DNA of 64,000 bases, from the NCBI RefSeq assembly GCF_000739375.1, contig NZ_CP006704.1:5332001-5396000 (forward strand). Direction: 5' to 3'. Below, one piece after another: positions 47,019-54,504 of this stretch. The stretch is from Comamonas testosteroni TK102 (GTDB lineage: Bacteria; Pseudomonadota; Gammaproteobacteria; Burkholderiales; Burkholderiaceae_C). The notes below the pieces were generated by a model, which was not told the origin of the DNA, ran no database searches, and worked only from the letters and a program-made list of their open reading frames with translations. Numbering within the stretch: position 1 is the stretch's first letter; each line of letters begins with the position of its first letter. The position numbers were made by a program, and so were the translations under genes.

Positions 47019-47471
47019 ATGAAAGAGACACCCTCCCTGGCCTGGAGCGACGCGATGCTGATGGGTCACGGCGCCATGGACGAGATTCACGAGGAATTCG
47101 TGCAGCTGGCAGGCCGGCTCGAATGCGCCGGCGACGAGCAGTTGCCCGGCCTGCTGCAAGCCATGGAAAGCCATCTACAGCAACACTTTGCCGAAGAAGA
47201 CCAGTGGATGCTGAGCACCGGCTTCCCGCCTCGCGACTGCCATATCGACGAACATGCGGCCGTGCTCAAGTCCGTGGCAGAAGTCCGCATCAAGCTCGCC
47301 GCAGGCAATGTCGCGCTCTGCCGCGATCTGACCCGGGCCCTGGTGGACTGGTTCCCGGGCCATGCCACGCATCTTGATTCGGCCCTTGCGCACTGGCTGT
47401 CCAAGCAGCGCTTTGGCGGCAAGCCCGTGGTGATTCGCCGCAACATCCTGTCTTCGGCCGAGTCACACTGA
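47019..47471 (+). CDS. Bacteriohemerythrin-like protein
   Basis: Starting at ATG 47019 gives 150 residues. The four-helix hemerythrin metal ligands are visible in order: His in MDEIHEEFVQ, His/Glu in HLQQHFAEEDQWM, His-x3-His in CHIDEHAAVL, and His-x4-Asp in HATHLDSALAHW. It binds a non-heme di-iron centre, probably for oxygen sensing, storage or transfer. No sensory partner domain is fused. An apparent longer frame reaches back through the tRNA genes and is not real. Confidence 0.88.
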   Translation: MKETPSLAWSDAMLMGHGAMDEIHEEFVQLAGRLECAGDEQLPGLLQAMESHLQQHFAEEDQWMLSTGFPPRDCHIDEHAAVLKSVAEVRIKLAAGNVALCRDLTRALVDWFPGHATHLDSALAHWLSKQRFGGKPVVIRRNILSSAESH

Positions 47472-47565
47472 GCAGCACTGAGCTGCTCGCCCGCGCGACA
47501 GCTGCGCGATGAGCGGTCTGCTAGGCTTGTGCAAAACACCAAGCACCGTACAGGAGACCAGTCCG

Positions 47566-48528
47566 ATGAATGCATCCCCGGCAATGCATGTCCCACTGCC
47601 GCCCGGCATGGCCGTGCTGGAGCGCGGCTGGCTGTCGGCCAACAACATCGTCTTTGCCGCGCAGGCCGGTGATGCCGAAGGTGCCGCCGTCATCGACACC
47701 GGCTATGTCGCGCATAGCGCGCAAACCCTGGCGCTGATCGAAAGCACGCTGGCCGGTCAGCCGCTGGCGCGCATTCTCAACACCCATCTGCACAGCGACC
47801 ATTGCGGCGGCAATGCCGCGCTGCAGCAAGCTTATCCACAGGTGCAGACCTTTATCGCACCGGGCCAGGCCGAGCAGGTGCGCAACTGGGACGAAACCGC
47901 CCTCAGCTATGCCCCCACGGGCCAGGAATGCCCGCGCTTTGCCATCACGGGCCTGCTGCAGCCCGGCAGCACGGTGCGCCTTTCGGGGCGCGACTGGCAG
48001 ATCCATGCAGCCCCCGGCCATGATCCACATTCGGTGATTCTGTTCGAGCCCGACAGCCGCATCCTGATCTCTGCCGATGCGCTGTGGGAGAACGGCTTTG
48101 GCGTGGTGTTCCCCGAAATCGAAGGCATTGCCGCCTTTGACGAGGTCGCCGCGACCCTGGACGTGATCGAGCGCCTGGAGCCCCGCCTTGTCGTGCCCGG
48201 ACACGGTGGCCTGTTTGGCGATGTGCAGGCGGCTCTGGGTATTGCCCGCAAGCGGCTGGCCGGCTTTGTCCAGGCGCCGGAACGCCATGCCAGCTATGCC
48301 GCCAAGGTGCTGCTCAAATACAAGCTGCTGGAGTGGCAAAGCATCAGGGTACAGGAGCTGCAGAGCTGGGTTCATGCCACGCCCTATTTCGGCACTCTGC
48401 ACCAGAGCTACTTTGGCGCGCAAACGGCACAGCAATGGCTGGACAGCCTGATCGAGAGCCTGGTGGCCAGCGGCGCAGCCGAGCTGCGGCGCGATGCGGC
48501 CGGTGTGCCCATCCTGCTCAATCAGTGA
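47566..48528 (+). CDS. MBL-fold metallo-hydrolase
   Basis: Starting at ATG 47566 (CAGGAG upstream) gives 320 residues. The metal-binding signature is THLHSDHCGG near residue 81, with APGHDPHSVILF, SADALWENGFG and VPGHGG supplying the remaining ligands. The C-terminal third (ERHASYAAKVLLKYKLLEWQ) is helical and resembles a winged or DNA/CoA-type appendix seen in some glyoxalase-II-like members. It is cytoplasmic with unknown substrate; glyoxalase II or quorum-lactonase activity is not indicated by specific residues. Confidence 0.85.
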   Translation: MNASPAMHVPLPPGMAVLERGWLSANNIVFAAQAGDAEGAAVIDTGYVAHSAQTLALIESTLAGQPLARILNTHLHSDHCGGNAALQQAYPQVQTFIAPGQAEQVRNWDETALSYAPTGQECPRFAITGLLQPGSTVRLSGRDWQIHAAPGHDPHSVILFEPDSRILISADALWENGFGVVFPEIEGIAAFDEVAATLDVIERLEPRLVVPGHGGLFGDVQAALGIARKRLAGFVQAPERHASYAAKVLLKYKLLEWQSIRVQELQSWVHATPYFGTLHQSYFGAQTAQQWLDSLIESLVASGAAELRRDAAGVPILLNQ

Positions 48529-48535
48529 GGAACGC

Positions 48536-48811
48536 TCAGTGCTGCACGGTGGCGGCAACCAGCCGCATGACCAGCGGACGCACCAGCACCACGCAAGCAA
48601 AGGCCGAAGGCATGGCCAGCGCATAGGCCTTGAGCACTCGCCATCCATAGCCTGCCCCCAGGCCGCCGCTGGCAGCCACGATGATGCAGCACATGAAGAA
48701 CGCCATGATCAGCGCCATGTAGAAGGCAAACACCAGGGGTGTGTAGCGCTTGTGCAGCTTGCGGCGCGGTATTGCAGTCAGTCGTGAAGGCGGACTTGCC
48801 TCTTCAGTCAT
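48536..48811 (-). CDS. DUF2798-type small membrane protein
   Basis: The 91 residues have two hydrophobic helices (VFAFYMALIMAFFMCCIIVA and LKAYALAMPSAFACVVLVRP), the usual form of DUF2798 proteins. Its start overlaps the 3' end of the siderophore-interacting protein gene by eight bases, so the two are translated together. Function unknown; the pairing suggests a link to iron or membrane redox. Confidence 0.8.
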   Translation of the reverse strand: MTEEASPPSRLTAIPRRKLHKRYTPLVFAFYMALIMAFFMCCIIVAASGGLGAGYGWRVLKAYALAMPSAFACVVLVRPLVMRLVAATVQH

Positions 48812-49595
48812 TCGCGCTCAGTTCCTCGTGGTGGGCGGCCTCGCCCTGCTTCCAGTAGGAAGCAATCCGCATGCGCTTGGGATTGGCACCGGGCTTGGCC
48901 AGAATGCGCTTGCGCAGATCGGCCATGGCACGATTCTCTCCTGCCGCCCAGACAAAGCCCTCGCCTTCTGGCAGCTCCAGCGCATCGACGGCAGCGGCCA
49001 GGGACTCCACCCATTGCAGATCCAGCTGCGCAGCACTGCTCCAGCGGCGCTGGTCGGCCGGGTTGCCGATCTGCACCCGCACGATGGCGCGGCTGCCGAC
49101 CGGCAGTTCCGCCAGGCGGCGCTCCATCGCGGGCATGGCGCTTTCATCGCCCAGCAGCACATGCCAGTCCAGGTCGGCGGGCACGACCAGGCTGCCGCGC
49201 GGGCCGGCCAGGCCCAGCCACTGGCCGATGGGGGCTGTGCGCGCCCATTCCACGGCGGGGCCCGAGCCATGCTCGGCGAACTCCAGCTGCAGTGTGTTGC
49301 GGGCGGCGTCGTAGTTCAGCGGCGTGTAGTCGCGCATGGTGGGGCGCTCTCCGTCGATATGCGGGCGACCGTCGACCATCTGCGGCAGATTGGGCCTGTC
49401 CATCCCGGCCTGAGGCAGGATGAGCTTGGTATGGTCGTCAAAGCCCGCGCTGACAAAGCCTGCCAGTTCGGGGCCGCCCACGGTCAGGCGGATAAAGCCG
49501 GGGCTGAGCTGCTCGCGCGCCAGCAACTGCACATGGCGGGAGCGGAATTCGTGGCGTACACGCTGCATGATGGACACTGTCTCGGTGTTGGACAT
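48804..49595 (-). CDS. Siderophore-interacting protein (FAD/NAD(P)H ferric reductase, ViuB/SIP type)
   Basis: This is an FAD-binding module (RLTVGGPELAGFVSAGFDDH, RPTMRDYTPLNYD with the FAD-site RxYTP-like motif) followed by the SIP C-terminal NAD-like lobe (WHVLLGDESAMPAMERRLAE, FVWAAGENRAMADLRKRILA). It reduces ferric siderophores in the cytoplasm to free iron. ATG 49595 is chosen; ATG 49622 is in frame but would start inside the operator. It is divergent from a marR gene and shares its control region, so the MarR protein probably represses both. Confidence 0.9.
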   Translation of the reverse strand: MSNTETVSIMQRVRHEFRSRHVQLLAREQLSPGFIRLTVGGPELAGFVSAGFDDHTKLILPQAGMDRPNLPQMVDGRPHIDGERPTMRDYTPLNYDAARNTLQLEFAEHGSGPAVEWARTAPIGQWLGLAGPRGSLVVPADLDWHVLLGDESAMPAMERRLAELPVGSRAIVRVQIGNPADQRRWSSAAQLDLQWVESLAAAVDALELPEGEGFVWAAGENRAMADLRKRILAKPGANPKRMRIASYWKQGEAAHHEELSAND

Positions 49596-49607
49596 GATTT
49601 TCATTAA

Positions 49608-49622
49608 GTTGATAAAGTCCAC
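49608..49622. promoter_or_regulatory. Degenerate operator half of a twin site between SIP and marR
   Basis: GTTGATAAAGTCCAC matches the perfect palindrome at 49640-49654 at 13 of 15 positions. The two centres are 32 bases apart, three helical turns, so two regulator dimers could sit on one face of the DNA. Confidence 0.68.
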
Positions 49623-49639
49623 GAAATATCCATTAATAA

Positions 49640-49654
49640 GTTGACTAAGTCAAC
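49640..49654. promoter_or_regulatory. Perfect palindromic operator, likely MarR site
   Basis: GTTGACTAAGTCAAC is a seven-base inverted repeat around one central base, 18 bases before the marR start codon. MarR dimers typically bind such 15-18-base dyads. The position overlaps the likely marR ribosome site region and the divergent SIP promoter. Confidence 0.75.
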
Positions 49655-49671
49655 AAACAACCTTTCCCACC

Positions 49672-50115
49672 ATGAGTTCATCCATCGCCGCCGATGTGTT
49701 CGAGGTGCTGCACGATCTGCTGCACCTGTTTCGCGCACGCCTGCTCCAGTCGCTTGAAGCGGTGCAACCGGGGCTGACTTTCAACGAATTCCGCATCCTC
49801 ATGCACACCGGTCGCCACCCCGGCATCACGCAAAAGGAACTGGTCGAGCACAGCCACACCGACAAGGCCCAGATGGCGCGCACCCTGGCCCAGTTGCAGG
49901 ACAAGGGCTGGCTGGAGCGCTCGGCCAGCGAAGCCGACAAGCGCGTGCGCTGCCTGCAACTCAGCGCCCGGGGACAGCAGCTGTTCGATCAGCTCAGACA
50001 CCGGCGCGAGCAGATAGCCACCGAGCTGCTCAGCGCCACACCCGCAGCCCAGCAGGCCTTGCTGCATGAACTGCTGCGGCAGGCACTGGACGGCGCCCAG
50101 GCTACGCGACCGTAA
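49672..50115 (+). CDS. MarR-family transcriptional regulator
   Basis: The 147 residues form the MarR winged helix: FNEFRILMHTGRHPGITQKE, LVEHSHTDKAQMARTLAQLQ (recognition helix) and GWLERSASEADKRVRCLQLS (wing with the D-x-R core). Flanking helices form the dimer interface. It lies divergent to the SIP gene with two similar dyads between. The ligand is not evident. Autoregulation and repression of SIP-DUF2798 are the simplest model. Confidence 0.9.
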   Translation: MSSSIAADVFEVLHDLLHLFRARLLQSLEAVQPGLTFNEFRILMHTGRHPGITQKELVEHSHTDKAQMARTLAQLQDKGWLERSASEADKRVRCLQLSARGQQLFDQLRHRREQIATELLSATPAAQQALLHELLRQALDGAQATRP

Positions 50116-50455
50116 GCACTCTCTAAAAAAGAAGCAGCCAGCGCATGCTGCTCAATGACTTCAATGGCCTAGCAACCTGAAGTGCAGATGGGAAAGGCGG
50201 CAGCTGCTCTCATATCCAAAGTGAAGCGAGTGCCCGCCTATCCCGAACATGTTGCTGTGCAACAACGCCAGAGATGATTCTCTGTAAATTTTCGCAAAGT
50301 TTTATTAAGAATCATTATCATCTGATGCATTCGTACCCGAGTACGCTTTAGCTAGCCAGGACTTCGCCCGGACGCCACCCTCGTCTGCGGTCGCATCACA
50401 AGTGCAGACAGCCCGTACCAGCCAGCCAACTGTCTTCACTACCAGTCCTTTCAAC
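50116..50455. other. Upstream region of the first TonB receptor
   Basis: About 340 bases without a gene, holding the Fur box at 50304-50322. The first 180 bases (50120-50300) show no recognisable element. Confidence 0.55.
50304..50322. promoter_or_regulatory. Fur box upstream of the TonB siderophore receptor gene
   Basis: ATTAAGAATCATTATCATCT and its surroundings match the NAT(A/T)AT repeats of the Fur consensus (AATCATTATC core). It lies 134 bases before the receptor start at 50456 in an otherwise AT-richer stretch, so iron-dependent repression is likely. Confidence 0.75.
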
Positions 50456-52813
50456 ATGGCTCAATCCAACATCTATATCCAAAGCCGCAAGCATTCTGCG
50501 GGTCGCATGCCCTCCTGCGCCGGTCTGGTCGCCTGCGCCACCGTGCTGGCCGGTGCCACGCTGGCACTGTCGGCGCAGGCCCAGTCCGCCGAAACCACGC
50601 TCAAGGAGGTCAAGGTGGAAGGCAAGGCCGACACCGGCTACACGCCCGGCCAGCTGTCTTCGCCCAAGTTCACCCAGCCGCTGGTCAACACCACGCAGAC
50701 CGTCAACGTCATCAAGGTGCAGCTGCTGCAGGAGCAGGGCGCGACCACGCTGACAGAGGCGCTGCGCAATGTGCCCGGCGCCGGCACCTTCTACGCAGGC
50801 GAGAACGGCAACACCAGCACGGGCGACGCCGTCTATATGCGTGGCTTCGACAGCTCCAGCAGCATCTATGTGGACGGCGTGCGCGACATCGGCTCGATCT
50901 CGCGCGACATGTTCAACATCGATCAGGTCGAAGTCACCAAGGGCCCGGCCGGCACCGACTACGGCCGCAGCGCCCCCACCGGCGCTATCAACCTGGTGAG
51001 CAAGCAGGCCAATCTGAACAACAGCTTCGGCGGCTCGCTGGGCCTGGGTTCGGCAAGCTACAAGCGCGCCAGCATCGACCTGAATCGCGTCGTCAATGCC
51101 GAGACCGGCACGGCCGTGCGCCTGAACGCCATGGCGCAGGACGCCAATGTGGCGGGCCGCAACGGCATCGAGAACAACCGCTGGGGCATTGCGCCCTCGA
51201 TTGCCTTCGGCCTGAACTCGCCCACCCGCGTGTTCGTGAACCTGCTGCACATCAAGCAGAGCAATGTGCCCGACGGCGGCGTCGCCACCATCGGCCTGCC
51301 CGGCTACACCTCGCCCGACGCTGCAGGCTATGCAGGCCGCCGCGCCTTTCTGGATTCGGCAGCACGCGTCAATAGCAAGAACTTCTACGGCACGGCCTCC
51401 GATCACGACGATGTGACGGCCACCATGGCCACGCTGAAGGTGGAGCATGACTTCACATCCACCACCAAGCTGCGCAACACCACGCGCTGGGGCGAGACCA
51501 AGCAGGACTATCTGCTCTCGGCCATCATGGGCCAGGGATATTCTACGAATGGCGTGCTTGGCAGCAATGGGCTGCAGACTCCCAACCCCGCCGATCCATC
51601 CACATGGTCGATGGCGCGCCTCATCAACACCAAGGATCAGGTCAACCGCATCCTGACCAACCAGACCAATCTGAGCACCAGCCTTGCCACCGGCAGCGTG
51701 CAGCATGATCTGAGCCTGGGCCTGGAGCTGACGCGCGAGGAACAGACCAATTACGGCTTGGTGACCTCTGGCTCAGTGCCTACCCGGGTCAGCGTATACA
51801 ACCCTGACTCCAGCGTCACTTTGCCTGCCTATGTACGCAACGGTGCCGACAGCAAGGGCAAGACCGACACCGTGGCGCTGTATGCCTTCGACACGCTGAA
51901 GTTCAACGACCAGTGGCAGGCCAATCTGGGCCTGCGTCTGGACCGCTACAAGACCTCGTACAACGCCATGGCGGTCTGCACGGCCACCTCGACCACCCAG
52001 CCCTGCGGCAGCAACCCCGTGGGCACCGTGGTGCCCACCACGTCGGACGGTCTGAGCAAATCCGGCACCCTGCTGAGCTGGAAGGCCGGCCTGCTCTACA
52101 AGCCCGCCCCCAATGGCAGCGTCTATCTGAACTACGCGCTCTCGCAGCAGCCACCCGGCGGCAGCAACTTTGCGCTGTCGGCCGCGCTGAACAATGCCGC
52201 CAACCCGAATATGGACCCGCAAAAGGCCAAGACGCTGGAGCTGGGCAGCAAATGGGAGCTGGCGGAAAAGAATCTGATGCTCAGCGGCGCGCTGTTCCGT
52301 ACCGAGGTGACCAATGAGATCGTCACCAACTCCGACGGCACCGTGGGCCAGACTGGCAAGAAAATCGTGCAGGGCCTGGAACTGGGCGTGATCGGCCAGA
52401 TCAACAAGGCCTGGGGCGTGAGCGCGGGCTACACCGTGCAGAACACCAAGGTCGACACCGGCGCCCTGGTGGCAGCCGACGCCAGCAACGGCCTGACCTA
52501 TACGCCCAAGAATGCCTTCAGCCTGTGGAGCACCTACCAGTTGCCCTTCGGCCTGACGGTCGGCGGCGGCGCGCGCTATGCCGGCGGCCTCAAGCGCGGC
52601 ACCGACGGCGCCGTGGGCACGCCCAACCACACCGACGCCTACTGGGTGTTCGATGCCATGGCCAGCTACCGCGTGAACAAGAATCTGGACATCCAGCTCA
52701 ATGTCTTCAATCTGTTCGACAAGGACTATGTGGCAGCCATCAACAAGAGCGGCTACCGCTACTTCCCCGGCATTGCACGCTCGGCCCGTCTGACGGCAAA
52801 CTTCAAGTTCTGA
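50456..52813 (+). CDS. TonB-dependent catecholate-siderophore receptor (Fiu-like)
   Basis: The protein has 785 residues from ATG 50456 with a signal peptide (ACATVLAGATLALSAQAQSA). The plug carries LVNTTQTVNVIKVQLLQEQG, EALRNVPGAGTFYAGENGN, YMRGFDSSSSIYVDGVRDIG and VEVTKGPAGTDYGRSAPTGA, all typical siderophore-receptor blocks. The beta-barrel ends with the aromatic terminus RSARLTANFKF. It imports ferric siderophore across the outer membrane. Fiu-type relatives take catecholates such as dihydroxybenzoylserine; the partner piuC gene downstream supports this. Confidence 0.92.
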   Translation: MAQSNIYIQSRKHSAGRMPSCAGLVACATVLAGATLALSAQAQSAETTLKEVKVEGKADTGYTPGQLSSPKFTQPLVNTTQTVNVIKVQLLQEQGATTLTEALRNVPGAGTFYAGENGNTSTGDAVYMRGFDSSSSIYVDGVRDIGSISRDMFNIDQVEVTKGPAGTDYGRSAPTGAINLVSKQANLNNSFGGSLGLGSASYKRASIDLNRVVNAETGTAVRLNAMAQDANVAGRNGIENNRWGIAPSIAFGLNSPTRVFVNLLHIKQSNVPDGGVATIGLPGYTSPDAAGYAGRRAFLDSAARVNSKNFYGTASDHDDVTATMATLKVEHDFTSTTKLRNTTRWGETKQDYLLSAIMGQGYSTNGVLGSNGLQTPNPADPSTWSMARLINTKDQVNRILTNQTNLSTSLATGSVQHDLSLGLELTREEQTNYGLVTSGSVPTRVSVYNPDSSVTLPAYVRNGADSKGKTDTVALYAFDTLKFNDQWQANLGLRLDRYKTSYNAMAVCTATSTTQPCGSNPVGTVVPTTSDGLSKSGTLLSWKAGLLYKPAPNGSVYLNYALSQQPPGGSNFALSAALNNAANPNMDPQKAKTLELGSKWELAEKNLMLSGALFRTEVTNEIVTNSDGTVGQTGKKIVQGLELGVIGQINKAWGVSAGYTVQNTKVDTGALVAADASNGLTYTPKNAFSLWSTYQLPFGLTVGGGARYAGGLKRGTDGAVGTPNHTDAYWVFDAMASYRVNKNLDIQLNVFNLFDKDYVAAINKSGYRYFPGIARSARLTANFKF

Positions 52814-52824
52814 TTGGAAGTTCT

Positions 52825-52903
52825 CACCCTGAGGCGCTGGCGCGCCTTCCCTCTCTCTGGCGCTGAGCGCCGGAGGGGGACGACAGCCTGGCCGCGCGGC
52901 GGC
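52825..52903 (+). repeat. GC-rich stop-adjacent dispersed repeat, copy 3
   Basis: Beginning 11 bases after the receptor stop it reads CACCCTGAGGCGCTGGCGC, then CTTCCCTCTCTCTGGCGC, GGAGGGGGACGACAGCC and a GCGGC end. It is the plus-strand counterpart of the copies at 15711-15800 and 19941-20034, all in the same direction relative to the gene they follow. Confidence 0.72.
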
Positions 52904-53013
52904 GCTTGCTCGCTGTCTCTTGCCTGGATCGCGCCGTCTTCAGCGACAGCGATCCACTTTCCGACTTGCAGCCTCGCCCAAGCGGGGCTTCTCCATTTCA
53001 AAGAATTCTCACC

Positions 53014-53694
53014 ATGATGCTGCATATCCCCCAGGTCCTGAGCCGCGAGCAGGTCGCCAGCATGCGTGCCGCCATCGATGCCGCCGACTGGGTCGACGGC
53101 CGCGCCACCGTGGGCAGCCAGGGCGCCCAGGTCAAGCGCAACCGGCAACTGCCCGAGCACTCGCCCGTGGCCCGGGAGCAGGGCCGCATCATCTTGCAGG
53201 CGCTGGCAGCCAGCCCGCTGTTCTTCAGCGCCGCCCTGCCCGCGCGCACCATGCCGCCGCTGTTCAACCGCTACAGCGACAGCGAGACCTACGGCCTGCA
53301 TGTGGACGGCGCGGCACGCCGCGTCGCGGGCTCCGAGCAGTGGCTGCGCACCGATGTGTCCTGCACCCTGTTTCTCTGCGAGCCCGAGGACTACGAGGGC
53401 GGCGAGCTGGTCGTGGTCGACACCTACGGCACGCACGAGGTCAAGCTGCCTGCGGGCGACCTCATCCTCTACCCCTCCACCAGCCTGCACCGGGTCGAGC
53501 CTGTGACACGCGGTGAGCGGGTCTGCTCCTTCTTCTGGGCCCAGAGCATGGTGCGCGACGATGCGCGCCGGGCCCTGCTGTTCGAGATGGACCAGGCCAT
53601 CACCAGCCTGCGTGGGAAATTCGGCGAAACCGAGGAGAGCGTCAGCCTGACCGGCCACTATCACAACCTGCTGCGCATGTGGGCCGAGACCTGA
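53014..53694 (+). CDS. piuC: Fe2+-dependent PKHD-type hydroxylase (PiuC/YbiX)
   Basis: The start at ATG 53014 gives 226 residues, the family length. 2-oxoglutarate dioxygenase: [20 protein letters not shown] holds the His-x-Asp, [20 protein letters not shown] the core strands, and [20 protein letters not shown] the distal His and the Arg that binds 2-oxoglutarate. It accompanies catecholate receptor genes (fiu-ybiX, piuA-piuC), as here, and is thought to modify a siderophore or ligand in the cytoplasm. It is separated from the receptor gene by a dispersed repeat. Confidence 0.93.
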   Translation: MMLHIPQVLSREQVASMRAAIDAADWVDGRATVGSQGAQVKRNRQLPEHSPVAREQGRIILQALAASPLFFSAALPARTMPPLFNRYSDSETYGLHVDGAARRVAGSEQWLRTDVSCTLFLCEPEDYEGGELVVVDTYGTHEVKLPAGDLILYPSTSLHRVEPVTRGERVCSFFWAQSMVRDDARRALLFEMDQAITSLRGKFGETEESVSLTGHYHNLLRMWAET

Positions 53695-53722
53695 GAACAG
53701 GTTCTGAAACCGGCTGAACAGC

Positions 53723-54295
53723 TCAGGGCCTGTGCTTTTCGGCACAGCCGACCAGGTGGTTGTGCATGCTGGTCATGCACTGGTACATATCGCGCGAGCG
53801 GCCCGTGGCGGCCTTGCAGTCGCTGACCGTGGCCTGGGAGCGCAACTTCACGAAGTTGCCCGCCGAGCTGTCGTACTGGGCCTGGGTGATATAGCCGCCC
53901 CTGAGGTTTTTCTGGCCGTTTTCCAGCATGGTCTCGATCTGGCTGCGGATATTGTCCACCGCCAGCGCGCAGTTCAGCGCCACCTCCTTGCCATCGACCT
54001 TTCTCAGGCCCTGGGCCAGACCGTCGGCCATTTCCTGCGCGCCCTTGGGCAGCTTCCTGGTGCCGTCGGGATTGCGTGCCTCGGCTCCTTCGCCAAAGCG
54101 CCCCGCGCCCGCGCCCGAGCTGCCGTTGGGCGAGACCTTGACCTGCGACGCATCCGCCTGCTGCGGCGGCAGTTGCGAGCCGTAATGCGTCTGCCCCTGC
54201 GCATCCACCCATTTGTAGACGGGCTGTGCCATCAGGGCACCGACCCAGACCAGTCCCAGCGTGGCGATGAGCACGCGGCCTCTTGCTGCTGACAT
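53723..54295 (-). CDS. DUF4124-domain periplasmic protein
   Basis: Starting at ATG 54295 gives 190 residues: a signal peptide (VLIATLGLVWVGALMAQP) and a DUF4124 module right after it (VYKWVDAQGQTHYGSQLPPQ), then a disordered Gly/Ala linker and a helical C-terminal domain with Cys pairs (ALNCALAVDNIRSQIETM, SDCKAATGRSRDMYQCMT). A longer frame from 54397 is not supported. It is convergent with piuC. The role is unknown; the four Cys could form disulfides in the periplasm. Confidence 0.8.
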   Translation of the reverse strand: MSAARGRVLIATLGLVWVGALMAQPVYKWVDAQGQTHYGSQLPPQQADASQVKVSPNGSSGAGAGRFGEGAEARNPDGTRKLPKGAQEMADGLAQGLRKVDGKEVALNCALAVDNIRSQIETMLENGQKNLRGGYITQAQYDSSAGNFVKLRSQATVSDCKAATGRSRDMYQCMTSMHNHLVGCAEKHRP

Positions 54296-54504
54296 TGCGA
54301 CTTTCTCCCTCACTCGATATGGGTCTGCCATGCGCAGAACCCGCATTTGTAAAGAAGTGTATCCAAACATCAGAAATATGAAAACAGGAGCTACCAACGC
54401 TTTTTCATCATTGATTTCAGACCTAAAACAGCTTGAAACCGATGATTGATAAGCGCTGACAGCTCCTGATTCAGAAGCTCATACCGCTTGTGAAGCGCTC
54501 AGCC

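Noticed and set aside
48804..53694. A siderophore biosynthesis (NRPS) cluster around the uptake genes
   Set aside because: Only uptake, reduction and modification genes are present; no adenylation or condensation domains are seen.
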